DNA from: Kutzneria buriramensis
GTDB taxonomy: Bacteria; Actinomycetota; Actinomycetes; Mycobacteriales; Pseudonocardiaceae
NCBI RefSeq assembly: GCF_043575855.1
Contig: NZ_CP144375.1
Coordinates: 992,001 to 1,056,000, forward strand
DNA length: 64,000 bases
Direction of reading: 5' to 3'
The notes beneath the pieces were generated by a model, which was not told the DNA's origin, ran no database searches, and was given only the letters and a program-made list of their open reading frames with translations. The position numbers and the translations under genes are program-made. Shown here piece by piece: positions 41,387-49,445 of this stretch (the first letter of the stretch is position 1; each line of letters opens with the position of its first letter).

Positions 41387-42631
41387 ATGAGCACTCAACC
41401 CTTGTCAGCGAACGCCGACGCCCGGCGTGACCGGAGCGCGAGGGCGGACGTGTCGGGAGTGTCGCCGCGGCTGACCCTGTTGATGGCGCTGGCGTGCGGC
41501 CTCATCGTGGCCAACATCTACTACGTGCAGCCGCTGCTGCCCGACCTCGCCGCCTCGTTCAGGGCCCCGACGGGAGTCGTCGGCCTGAGCGTGACCACCA
41601 CCCAGCTGGGCTACGCGGCCGGTCTGGTGCTGCTGGTCCCATTGGGTGACCTGATGGCCAAGCGCCGCCTCGTGGTGGTGCTGCTGTGCGCCAGCGCCGT
41701 GGCGCTGGCCCTGACCGCGGTCGCCAACAGTCCGACGATGCTGCTGATCACGCTCGCCCTGGTGGGCCTGTCCAGCGTCGCGGTCAACGTCCTGATGCCG
41801 CTGGCGGCCACCCTGGCCGGCGACGGCCAGCGCGGCCGGGTCGTCGGCTCGCTGATGACCGGCCTGCTGCTGGGCGTCCTGCTGGCCCGGACGGTGTCCG
41901 GCGCGCTGGAGGAGATCGCCGGCTGGCACGCCGTGTTCGGGATCGCGGCGCTGGTGGAGGTGGTGTTGGCCGTGGTGCTGCGGCTGGCGCTGCCGGATCC
42001 GCCGGTCGCGCGCGGCCTGACGTATCCCCAACTGCTCACCTCCATCACCCGTCTCGTGCGCGACGAGCCGTTTCTGCGCCGCCGCATGATGATAGGTGCG
42101 CTCGGGTTCGCCAGCTTCCAGCTGCTGTGGACGTCACTGCCGTTCCTGCTGGCCGGCCCGCCCTATTCGTTCTCCACGGCGACCATCGGCTCCTTCGGCC
42201 TGATCGGCGCGGCCGGCGTGCTGTGCGCGCAGGCGGCCGGGCGGTTGCAGGACAAGGGCATGGCGCACGCCGCGACCGGCGTGTTCGCGCTGGTGCTGGG
42301 CGCGAGCTGGCTGCTGCTGGGCGGCGGCGCGGAGATGCTGCCGCTGCTGGTGATCGGCATCGTCGTGCTGGACATCGGCGTGCAGGGCCTGCACGTGATC
42401 AACCAGGGCCGGATCTACGCCTACGGCCCCTCGGTGAAGTCCCGCGTGACCACGGCGTACATGACGTCCTACTTCGTGGGCGGGTCGCTCGGCGGCGCGC
42501 TCGCGGTGACCCTCTACACCCGGTTCGGCTGGATCGGCGTCTGCGTGGCGGGCGGCGTGCTCTTCGCGCTCACCGGCATCCTCTGGCTGACCGACCGCAC
42601 CAAGGCTCCCTCGCCGGAGCTGACCAAGTGA
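41387..42631 (+). CDS. MFS transporter (414 aa)
   Basis: Twelve hydrophobic segments. The N-terminal pattern LIVANIYYVQPLLPDLAASF and the loop motif VPLGDLMAKRRLVVVLL fit the YfcJ/NepI-like purine or drug exporters of the MFS. It lacks any soluble domain. ATG 41387 is close to the divergent MocR gene. The following dehydrogenase gene starts 20 bp after its stop, so the two form an operon ending at the 43523-43569 hairpin. The pair is a stand-alone unit not obviously linked to the biosynthetic genes. Confidence 0.85.
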   Translation: MSTQPLSANADARRDRSARADVSGVSPRLTLLMALACGLIVANIYYVQPLLPDLAASFRAPTGVVGLSVTTTQLGYAAGLVLLVPLGDLMAKRRLVVVLLCASAVALALTAVANSPTMLLITLALVGLSSVAVNVLMPLAATLAGDGQRGRVVGSLMTGLLLGVLLARTVSGALEEIAGWHAVFGIAALVEVVLAVVLRLALPDPPVARGLTYPQLLTSITRLVRDEPFLRRRMMIGALGFASFQLLWTSLPFLLAGPPYSFSTATIGSFGLIGAAGVLCAQAAGRLQDKGMAHAATGVFALVLGASWLLLGGGAEMLPLLVIGIVVLDIGVQGLHVINQGRIYAYGPSVKSRVTTAYMTSYFVGGSLGGALAVTLYTRFGWIGVCVAGGVLFALTGILWLTDRTKAPSPELTK

Positions 42632-42651
42632 CCGAAAGGAGTGCATCCCCC

Positions 42652-43509
42652 ATGCGGGTCTTCGTCGCAGGCGCCAGCGGCGCCATCGGCCGGGTCCTCG
42701 TGCCCATGCTCATCGAGGCGGGCCACGAGGTGATCGGCACCTCCCGCACCACGGAGGGCCTGGACACGCTGCACGCGCAGGGCGCCGGGGCGGTCGAGCT
42801 GGACGTGTTCGACCGGGACGCGGTGTTCGCGGCGGTCCGGGACGCGGCGCCGGACGCCGTGATCCACCAGCTCACGGCGCTGTCGGGCGGCTCGTCCGCG
42901 GACAACGCCCGGATCCGCGAGACCGGCACCCGCAACCTGGTCGACGCGGCCAAGGCGGCGGGCGTGCGGCGGATCGTCGCCCAGTCCATCTCCTGGGCGT
43001 ACGAGGCGGGCGACAAGCCGGCCACCGAGGACGTCTCGCTCGACGTGACCGCCCCGGAACCCCGCTCGATCAGCATCAACGGCGTGCTCGCGCTGGAGCA
43101 GGCCGTCACGGAGATCCCCGAGCACGTCGTTCTCCGGTACGGCACGTTGTACGGCCCCGGCACCTGGTATGCGCCGGGCGCGTTGATGGCCAAGCAGCTG
43201 GAATCCGGCACGCTCAAGGCGACCGACGGGATCAGCTCGTTCGTGGAGGTCTCGGACGCGGCGCGGGCGGCGGTGCTGGCACTGTCCTGGCCCAGCGGCG
43301 TGGTCAACGTCTGCGACGACGAACCGGCCACCGGTCACGAGTGGGTTCCCGTCTTCGCGAAGGCGCTGGGCCTGCCCGCGCCGGAGCCGACGACCGGCCA
43401 CGCCGGCTGGGAGCGCGGCGCGGACAGCTCGAAGGCCCGGTCCGAACTCGGCTGGGCGCCCCGATTCGCCTCCTGGCGGGCCGGTTTCGCCGCCTTCGCG
43501 GACGCGTAG
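42652..43509 (+). CDS. NAD(P)-dependent epimerase/dehydratase-like protein (285 aa)
   Basis: An atypical SDR with the nucleotide site VFVAGASGAIGRVLVPMLIE at the N-terminus, SRTTEGLDTL as the cofactor loop, and LRYGTLYGPGTWYAPGAL in the C-terminal half. The usual YxxxK is not evident (the text there reads ISINGVLALEQAV), so it may bind NAD(P) without classic SDR chemistry. ATG 42652 has AAAGGAG about 11 bases upstream. It is cotranscribed with the MFS gene. Confidence 0.8.
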   Translation: MRVFVAGASGAIGRVLVPMLIEAGHEVIGTSRTTEGLDTLHAQGAGAVELDVFDRDAVFAAVRDAAPDAVIHQLTALSGGSSADNARIRETGTRNLVDAAKAAGVRRIVAQSISWAYEAGDKPATEDVSLDVTAPEPRSISINGVLALEQAVTEIPEHVVLRYGTLYGPGTWYAPGALMAKQLESGTLKATDGISSFVEVSDAARAAVLALSWPSGVVNVCDDEPATGHEWVPVFAKALGLPAPEPTTGHAGWERGADSSKARSELGWAPRFASWRAGFAAFADA

Positions 43510-43522
43510 TTCCGTAATCCCG

Positions 43523-43569
43523 AACCGACCGACCCCGCATTCCACAATGGAATGCGGGGCGGTCGGTTT
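43523..43569 (+). terminator. Rho-independent-like terminator before the paa operon
   Basis: The stem ACCCCGCATTCCA at 43532-43544 pairs with 43548 onward (TGGAATGCGGGG) around a three-base loop. After one bulge, CCGACCG pairs with CGGTCGG. TTTGTTTTG follows. It separates the MFS/dehydrogenase operon from paaA. Confidence 0.85.
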
Positions 43570-43730
43570 GTTTTGATACCCCCGGTCAGACCCGCGTTGG
43601 CAAGTTCATGCCGACGACGGCTAATGCGCTGTCAACTTGCTGTTGGACACCTTCTCCTGTCCCGCCGGCCGATTTACAGTTTTTCCATCGGAAAGTTCAA
43701 GTCGGCACATTCACCGAATGGAGACGGGCA

Positions 43731-44792
43731 GTGGACCCACGCGCCAGCCAGCCGGCGTTCATCCCCGGCGCCGCCGAGCTGCTCGCCGAGGTCGAGGCGG
43801 CCGAGAGCCTGCTCGACCAGCGCGGGCCGGCCGGCGCCGCGGCCCCGGCCGGCGGCGAGGAGGCCGACCTTCTCGCGCACTTCGAGGCCGTGATCGCGGC
43901 GGACGCGAAGATCGAGCCCCGGGACTGGGTCCCGGCGGGATACCGCGAATCGCTCATTCGCCAGATCGCGCAGCACGCGCATTCCGAAATCGTCGGAATG
44001 CAGCCGGAATCGAATTGGATCACCCGGGCGCCGAGCCTGAAGCGCAAGGCCATCCTGTTGGCCAAGGTGCAGGACGAGGCCGGCCACGGGCTCTATCTGT
44101 ACTCCGTCGCGGAAAGCCTCGGCGCGAATCGCGAGTCGCTGCTGACCGCGCTGCACGACGGCAAGCAGAAGTACCTCAACTTCATCAACTACCCCACGCT
44201 GACCTGGGGCGACGTGGGCGCGCTGGCCTGGCTCACCGACGGCGCCGCCGTGGTCAACCAGGTGCCGCTGTGCCGGTCGTCCTACGGCCCGTACGCCCGC
44301 GCGATGGTGCGGGTGTGCAAGGAGGAGAGCTTCCACCACCGGCAGGGGTTCGACCTGCTGTGGACGCTGTCCCAGGGCTCGCCGGCGCAGCACACCATGG
44401 CCCAGGAGGCGGTGAACCGGTGGTGGGGTCCGGCGCTGGCGATGTTCGGCCCGCCGCACCGCGACTCCACGCACAGCGAGAAGTCCATGGCCTGGCGGAT
44501 CAAGCGGTTCACCAACGACGAGCTGCGCCAGCGCTTCGTGGACATCACCGTGCCGCAGGCGGAGATCCTCGGCCTCACGCTCCCGGATCCGGCTCTCGCC
44601 TGGAACTCCGAGCGCGGCCACTACGACTTCACGCCGCCCGACTACGAGGAGCTCAAGCGGGTGGTGGCCGGCAACGGCCCGTGCAACCGGCAGCGGCTGG
44701 CCCGCCGCCGGCAGGCACACGAGCAGGGCGAATGGGTCCGCGCGGCGGCCGCCGCGCACGCCGCCAAGCACAGCAGGGAGGACGCGGCATGA
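43731..44792 (+). CDS. paaA: 1,2-phenylacetyl-CoA epoxidase subunit PaaA (353 aa)
   Basis: The catalytic di-iron subunit. Iron-ligand helices are seen in RQIAQHAHSEIVGMQPE, LAKVQDEAGHGLYLYSVAE, and VCKEESFHHRQGFDLLWTL, with the CoA-contacting RIKRFTNDELRQRFVD near the end. It epoxidises the ring of an aryl-CoA. The first 55 residues are a rather long, Ala-rich N-terminal extension compared with the usual enzyme. GTG 43731 is used because no in-frame ATG is near. The next gene overlaps by four bases. The set lacks the later paa genes, so the substrate may not be phenylacetyl-CoA. Confidence 0.93.
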   Translation: MDPRASQPAFIPGAAELLAEVEAAESLLDQRGPAGAAAPAGGEEADLLAHFEAVIAADAKIEPRDWVPAGYRESLIRQIAQHAHSEIVGMQPESNWITRAPSLKRKAILLAKVQDEAGHGLYLYSVAESLGANRESLLTALHDGKQKYLNFINYPTLTWGDVGALAWLTDGAAVVNQVPLCRSSYGPYARAMVRVCKEESFHHRQGFDLLWTLSQGSPAQHTMAQEAVNRWWGPALAMFGPPHRDSTHSEKSMAWRIKRFTNDELRQRFVDITVPQAEILGLTLPDPALAWNSERGHYDFTPPDYEELKRVVAGNGPCNRQRLARRRQAHEQGEWVRAAAAAHAAKHSREDAA

Positions 44793-45076
44793 GCCAGACC
44801 GAGTGGCCGCTGTGGGAGGTCTTCATCCGCGCCCGCCGCGGCCTGGGCCACCTGCACGTCGGCAGCCTGCGGGCGGCCGACACGACGATGGCCCTCCAGC
44901 ACGCCCGCGACCTGTACACGCGGCGCGGCGAGGGCGTCTCCATCTGGGTGGTGCCGACCGACGCGATCGGCGCCAGCAGCCCGGACGAGAAGGACCCCCT
45001 GTTCGACCCGGCGATGGACAAGGTCTACCGCCTCCCGTCCTACTACCGGATGCCGGAAGGAGCTGAACGGCTGTGA
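44789..45076 (+). CDS. paaB: Epoxidase subunit PaaB (95 aa)
   Basis: A small protein of normal PaaB length, with WPLWEVFIRARRGLGHLHVGS at the start and ALQHARDLYTRRGEGVSIWV in the middle. PaaB organises the multi-subunit complex rather than catalysing. It overlaps paaA and paaC by four bases each. Confidence 0.92.
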   Translation: MSQTEWPLWEVFIRARRGLGHLHVGSLRAADTTMALQHARDLYTRRGEGVSIWVVPTDAIGASSPDEKDPLFDPAMDKVYRLPSYYRMPEGAERL

Positions 45077-45810
45077 ACGAGAAGGCGGTGGCCTATGTGC
45101 TCCGGCTCGGCGACGACGCCCTCGTCGCCGCGCAGCGCATGGCCGCGCTGGCCACCTGGGCTCCGCAGTTGGAGGAAGACGTGGCACTGGCCAACATCGC
45201 CCTGGATCTGCTCGGCCAGGCCCGCGCGCTGCTGACGTACGCGGGCGAGCTGGAGGGCCAGGGGCGGGACGAGGATCTGCTGGCGTACCGGCGCGACGAG
45301 CACGAGTTCACCAGCGCGCTGCTGGTGGAGCAGCCGGACACCGACTTCGCCGCCACCATGGTGAAGCTGCTGTTCTTCAGCGCCTACCAGCGCCTGCTGT
45401 ACGAGGAGCTCAGCGCCGGTGACGACGAGACGCTGGCCGCCATCGCCGCGAAGTCGGTGAAGGAGGTGGCCTACCACCTGTCGCACGCCTGCGCCTGGAC
45501 CGTTCGCCTGGGCGACGGCACCGAGGAGTCGAAGCGGCGGATGCAGACGGCGGTGGACGAGCTCTGGCCGTACACGCATGAGCTGTTCGCGTCGGACTCG
45601 GTGTGGCGGGGCTACGGCTTCGACCCGGCGGGCCTGCGGGAGCGGTGGCTGGGCATCGTCGAGCCGGTGCTGGCCGAGGCGACGCTGGAGCGGCCGGTCG
45701 ACGACTGGGCTCCGACCGGCGGCCGCGACGGCCTGCACACCGAGCACTTCGGCTACCTGGTCGGCGAGATGCAGTCGCTGCACCGGGCGCACGAGGGGGT
45801 GAGCTGGTGA
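45073..45810 (+). CDS. paaC: Epoxidase structural subunit PaaC (245 aa)
   Basis: A ferritin-like protein homologous to PaaA without a full iron site: YVLRLGDDALVAAQRMAALA, NIALDLLGQARALLTYAGEL and FGYLVGEMQSLHRAHEG. It pairs with PaaA in the heterotetramer. GTG 45073 overlaps the paaB stop by four bases, and paaD overlaps its end by four bases. Confidence 0.92.
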   Translation: MNEKAVAYVLRLGDDALVAAQRMAALATWAPQLEEDVALANIALDLLGQARALLTYAGELEGQGRDEDLLAYRRDEHEFTSALLVEQPDTDFAATMVKLLFFSAYQRLLYEELSAGDDETLAAIAAKSVKEVAYHLSHACAWTVRLGDGTEESKRRMQTAVDELWPYTHELFASDSVWRGYGFDPAGLRERWLGIVEPVLAEATLERPVDDWAPTGGRDGLHTEHFGYLVGEMQSLHRAHEGVSW

Positions 45811-46301
45811 ACGCCACCGCCCGCTTACGCGCCGCCGTCGCCACCGTGCGGGATCCGGAGATCCGCGTGCTGACGGTCGAGGAGCTGGGCATCGTCCGGG
45901 ACGTCGACGCCGAAGGCAGCCGCCCCACGGTGACCGTGACGCCGACCTACGTGGGCTGCCCGGCGATGGACCTCATCCGGTCCGACATCGCCGCCGCGGC
46001 AAGGGACGCCGGCTTCCCGGACGTCGAGGTCCGCACGGTGCTGTCGCCGGCGTGGACGACGGACTGGCTGTCGGACGAGGCCCGCGCGAAGCTCGTCGGC
46101 GCCGGGATCACGCCGCCGGCGTGCCGGGCCGAGGGCCGGGTGTTGCTGCCGCTGATGGTGTTGTCGCCGCCGAAGCCGCGCTGTCCCCGGTGCGGGGCGG
46201 CCGACACCGACGAGGTCAGCCGTTTCGGTTCCACCGCCTGCAAGTCCCTGTGGCGCTGCAACAGCTGCCGCGAACCCTTCGAGCAGATGAAGGAGCACTG
46301 A
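45807..46301 (+). CDS. paaD: PaaD, iron-sulfur maturation-type protein (164 aa)
   Basis: The N-terminal 95 residues are a DUF59/MIP18 domain (VRDPEIRVLTVEELGIVRDV, VTVTPTYVGCPAMDLI). The C-terminal part contains a zinc ribbon (PRCPRCGAADTDEVSRFGS, then WRCNSCREPF). PaaD is needed for epoxidase activity and is thought to help assemble metal clusters. It starts with GTG 45807 and shares one base with the paaE start (TGATG). Confidence 0.92.
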   Translation: MNATARLRAAVATVRDPEIRVLTVEELGIVRDVDAEGSRPTVTVTPTYVGCPAMDLIRSDIAAAARDAGFPDVEVRTVLSPAWTTDWLSDEARAKLVGAGITPPACRAEGRVLLPLMVLSPPKPRCPRCGAADTDEVSRFGSTACKSLWRCNSCREPFEQMKEH

Positions 46302-47407
46302 TGAGCGTCATCGCCGAACCCAGCCGACCGCGCTCGCGGGTCGCCTTCCACCAGCTCAAGGTCGCGTCGGTGCTGCCGGCCTGCGACGACGGGTCCGCGG
46401 TCGTGGTCTCGCTGCGGGTGCCGGTGGAACTGCGGCCGACCTTCGACTTCGTACCCGGCCAGCACGTGACCGTGCGGGCGACCATCGCCGACGAGGAAGT
46501 CCGCCGGTCGTACTCGCTGTGCTCCACGCCGTCCGACCTGAGCGACGAAGGCGTGCTGCGCATCGGCGTCCGGGCCGTGCCCGACGGCGTCTTCTCCACG
46601 TACGCCTGCACCTCGCTGGCCGCCGGCGACACGCTGGATGTGCTGGCGCCCCTGGGTTCCTTCACCACCGCCGTGCGTGCCGAGCGCCGCCGCCACTACG
46701 GCGCGGTCGTCGCCGGCTCCGGCATCACGCCGGTGCTGTCGCTGGTGGCGTCGGTGCTGGCGGTGGAGCCGCAGAGCACGTTCACCGTGGTGTACGGCAA
46801 CCGGTTCGCCCGCTCGACGATGTTCGTCGACGAGCTCGCCGACCTCAAGGACCGCTACGGCGCCCGGTTCCAGCTGGTGTACGCGTTCTCCGGCGAGGAC
46901 CAGCGCGAGGGCCTGGACCGCGGCCGCCTCGACGCCGAGACGCTGGCCAAGGTCGGCAGCCGGGTCTTCCCGATGGACATGATCGACGAGTGGTTCCTGT
47001 GCGGGCCGGTCGGCCTGGTCACGGGCACCCAGGACATGCTGACGGCGCTGGGCGTGGATCCCGAGTCCGTCCACAGTGAACTGTTCTACGTCGGCGAGGC
47101 CCCGCCGCCGCGCGTGTCCACGGAGGCGGCGAGCGGCGTCCTCACCGTGATGCTGGAGGGCCGGGCCTCGACCGTGCCCGTCGCCAAGGGCCAGAACCTG
47201 TTGCAGGCGGCCCGCGCCGCCCGCCCCGAGGTGCCTTTCTCGTGCAGCACCGGCGTGTGCGGCACGTGCCGCGCCAAGGTGTTGCACGGCCGGACGGAAA
47301 TGACCGGGAACTGGGCGCTGAGCGCCGCCGAGGTGGCCGCCGGACAGGTCCTGACCTGCCGCTCCACCGCCGAGACCGACGACGTCACCCTCGACTTCGA
47401 TCTGTAG
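46301..47407 (+). CDS. paaE: Epoxidase reductase PaaE (368 aa)
   Basis: The order is FAD-binding (FVPGQHVTVRATIADEEVRR, then SYSLCSTPSD), NADPH-binding (VVAGSGITPVLSLVASVL, WFLCGPVGLVTGTQDML) and a C-terminal 2Fe-2S domain (PFSCSTGVCGTCRAKVLHG and a final LTCRS). It feeds electrons to PaaA. The gene ends the tightly overlapping paaABCDE block. A 78-bp gap without a terminator leads to the ligase gene. Confidence 0.93.
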   Translation: MSVIAEPSRPRSRVAFHQLKVASVLPACDDGSAVVVSLRVPVELRPTFDFVPGQHVTVRATIADEEVRRSYSLCSTPSDLSDEGVLRIGVRAVPDGVFSTYACTSLAAGDTLDVLAPLGSFTTAVRAERRRHYGAVVAGSGITPVLSLVASVLAVEPQSTFTVVYGNRFARSTMFVDELADLKDRYGARFQLVYAFSGEDQREGLDRGRLDAETLAKVGSRVFPMDMIDEWFLCGPVGLVTGTQDMLTALGVDPESVHSELFYVGEAPPPRVSTEAASGVLTVMLEGRASTVPVAKGQNLLQAARAARPEVPFSCSTGVCGTCRAKVLHGRTEMTGNWALSAAEVAAGQVLTCRSTAETDDVTLDFDL

Positions 47408-47485
47408 AAACCATTTCTCCCATTTTCTTGTCGGGCCGACGTGTGTCCGCTTCCTCCCCTCCACCAGAGAGCAGGTGTGTTTGCT

Positions 47486-49033
47486 ATGGCCTCCAAGGGC
47501 TTCTACATCGGCCTGATGTTCGACGAGGCGGCCCGCGCCCACGGCGACGCCCCCGTGCACCTCGACCAGCCGCTCCAACTGGCCCCCGAGGACGGGACGA
47601 GCCTGACCGTGCAGGCGCTGGCCGACCACGTGCGCCGCCTGGCCGCGAAGCTGCACGGCGCCGGTATCCGCCGCGGCGACCGCGTCGCCATCTACAAGAC
47701 CAACAACTTCGACATCGCGCTGCTGGCCGGGGCCGTGCAGCGGATCGGCGCGGTGCCGGCGCTGCTGTCGCCGATGCTGGACGGCCCGACCGTCAACCAG
47801 CTGTTACGCCGCATGGGCGAGCCGGCGCTGATCACCGACCGCGCCAAACTGGAGGCCGTGCCGCTGGACCTGACGGCCGCCAGCAAGGTGCTGCTGTCCG
47901 CCGGCGACCAACTGCCCGGCACCCTGTCGCTGAACTGGTACAACAGCGCGCCCGAGCCGGAGCCGGTGGTCCCGGAGCCGACCGAGCCGGCGTTCATCTC
48001 GCACACTTCCGGCACCACCGGCCTGCCCAAGCTGGTCGTGCAGACGCCGGACGCGCTGTGGCAGCGGCTGCGGGTGCAGAAGCTGGTGGCCGGCCGCACC
48101 TGGCGCCGCGAGAGCGTCGCGCTGTGCATCAGCTTCGTGCACGCCCGCTTCTACAGTGCCCTGCACATGGGCATGTCCTACGGCAAGCCGCTGCTGATCT
48201 CCGTGAGCACCGACACCGACGTGGTCGGCCCGATGTTCGCCGCGCACCGCCCCGGCGTGATCGAGACCCAGCCCAACACGTTCGTGGCCTGGGAGGTGCT
48301 GGCCGACGCCGAGGGCCAGCCGCTGTCCAACGTCCGCTACTACAGCGCCACCTTCGACGCCGTCCACCCGCGGACCGTCGAGACCCTGCTCGGCGCCTCG
48401 AAGCGGGCCCGCCCGCTGTTCTTCCAGCTCTACGGCCAGACCGAGACCGGCCCGGTGACCGGCACCTGGATCACCAGGCGCAGTCTGGCCACAATGGACG
48501 GCCGCTGCGTCGGCTGGGCGCTGCCGGGCACCATCAGGCTGCGCGTGGTCGACGCCGACGGCAACCGCTGCAAGCCCGGCCAGGTCGGCTACATCGAGGT
48601 CCGCAGCCGCACCCGGGCGATCACCTACCTCGGCGAGGACATCCGGTTCCGCGACCAGCTCACCGACGGCTGGTGGCGGATGGGCGACGTCGGCTTCACC
48701 GACCGGCTGCGCCGGGTGCACCTGCTGGACCGCGAGATCGACCAGATCGACGCCACCGACAGCACCCTGGAGCTGGAGGACGAGCTGATGTCCGCGCTGC
48801 CCGAACTGCGCGAGATCGTCATCGTCGCCGACGCCGACGGCAAGGCGCTGCCGGTGGTGTGCACCCGTGACGACGTCCCGCTCGACCCCGAGCGCTGGGC
48901 CGCCGCGACCGCGGACATGCCGCTGGCCGCCCCCAGGCAGATGCGCTTCGACGAGCTGCCGATGACCGCCACCTGGAAGATCCGCCGCCCGGAGCTGATC
49001 CGGCGGCTCCAGGAGGAGGGCGTCAATGCCTGA
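47486..49033 (+). CDS. Class I adenylate-forming ligase, aryl/acyl acid (515 aa)
   Basis: The P-loop is FISHTSGTTGLPKLVVQTPD, followed by FFQLYGQTETGPVTGTW and the C-terminal lysine in TATWKIRRPE. The hinge reads LLDREIDQIDATDST, which departs from the common GRxKD motif. The branch is fatty or aryl acyl-AMP/CoA ligase; the acid is not evident. It might activate 3-amino-4-hydroxybenzoate from the gri genes, or load a product. ATG 47486 lies downstream of paaE on the same transcript, and the thioesterase gene overlaps its 3' end by eight bases. Confidence 0.83.
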   Translation: MASKGFYIGLMFDEAARAHGDAPVHLDQPLQLAPEDGTSLTVQALADHVRRLAAKLHGAGIRRGDRVAIYKTNNFDIALLAGAVQRIGAVPALLSPMLDGPTVNQLLRRMGEPALITDRAKLEAVPLDLTAASKVLLSAGDQLPGTLSLNWYNSAPEPEPVVPEPTEPAFISHTSGTTGLPKLVVQTPDALWQRLRVQKLVAGRTWRRESVALCISFVHARFYSALHMGMSYGKPLLISVSTDTDVVGPMFAAHRPGVIETQPNTFVAWEVLADAEGQPLSNVRYYSATFDAVHPRTVETLLGASKRARPLFFQLYGQTETGPVTGTWITRRSLATMDGRCVGWALPGTIRLRVVDADGNRCKPGQVGYIEVRSRTRAITYLGEDIRFRDQLTDGWWRMGDVGFTDRLRRVHLLDREIDQIDATDSTLELEDELMSALPELREIVIVADADGKALPVVCTRDDVPLDPERWAAATADMPLAAPRQMRFDELPMTATWKIRRPELIRRLQEEGVNA

Positions 49034-49445
49034 GCTCACGATGGTGCCGGCCGGCGAACTCGAGACGGCGATGGGCATCGAGGTGCTGGAGGCGACGCCG
49101 CAGCGGGTCGTCGGCAGCATCCCGGTGGCCGGCAACACCCAGCCGTTCGGCGTGCTGCACGGCGGCGCCTCCTGCGTGCTGGCCGAGACCCTGGCTTCCG
49201 TCGGCGCGTGTCTCCACTTCGGACAGTACGACCGGATCGCCGTCGGCGCCGAGATCAACGCCACGCACCACGCCCCGGCCCGGGGCGGCCGCGTCACCGG
49301 CGTCGCCACCGCCGTGCACCTCGGCCGCCGCCTGGCCAGCTACGAGATCGTGCTCACCGACGAGAACGGCCGCCGCATCTGCACCGCGCGGATGACCGCC
49401 GCGAGCGTGGCAACTTCCCGCGGGTCCACAAAGGAGGAACGATGA
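49026..49445 (+). CDS. PaaI-type hot-dog thioesterase (139 aa)
   Basis: A single hot-dog domain with the family segments PFGVLHGGASCVLAETLAS and VGAEINATHHAPARGGRVTG. Such enzymes hydrolyse aryl-CoA thioesters, in the phenylacetate route to rescue CoA from dead-end products. Overlaps of eight bases with the ligase before it and four with the CoA ligase after it place it inside the same operon. It may release the final acid from CoA or proofread. Confidence 0.87.
   Translation: MPELTMVPAGELETAMGIEVLEATPQRVVGSIPVAGNTQPFGVLHGGASCVLAETLASVGACLHFGQYDRIAVGAEINATHHAPARGGRVTGVATAVHLGRRLASYEIVLTDENGRRICTARMTAASVATSRGSTKEER

Noticed and set aside
43731..47407. An ordinary phenylacetate degradation operon
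   Set aside because: None of the genes for isomerisation, ring opening or beta-oxidation, and no phenylacetate-CoA ligase of the PaaK type, are present.
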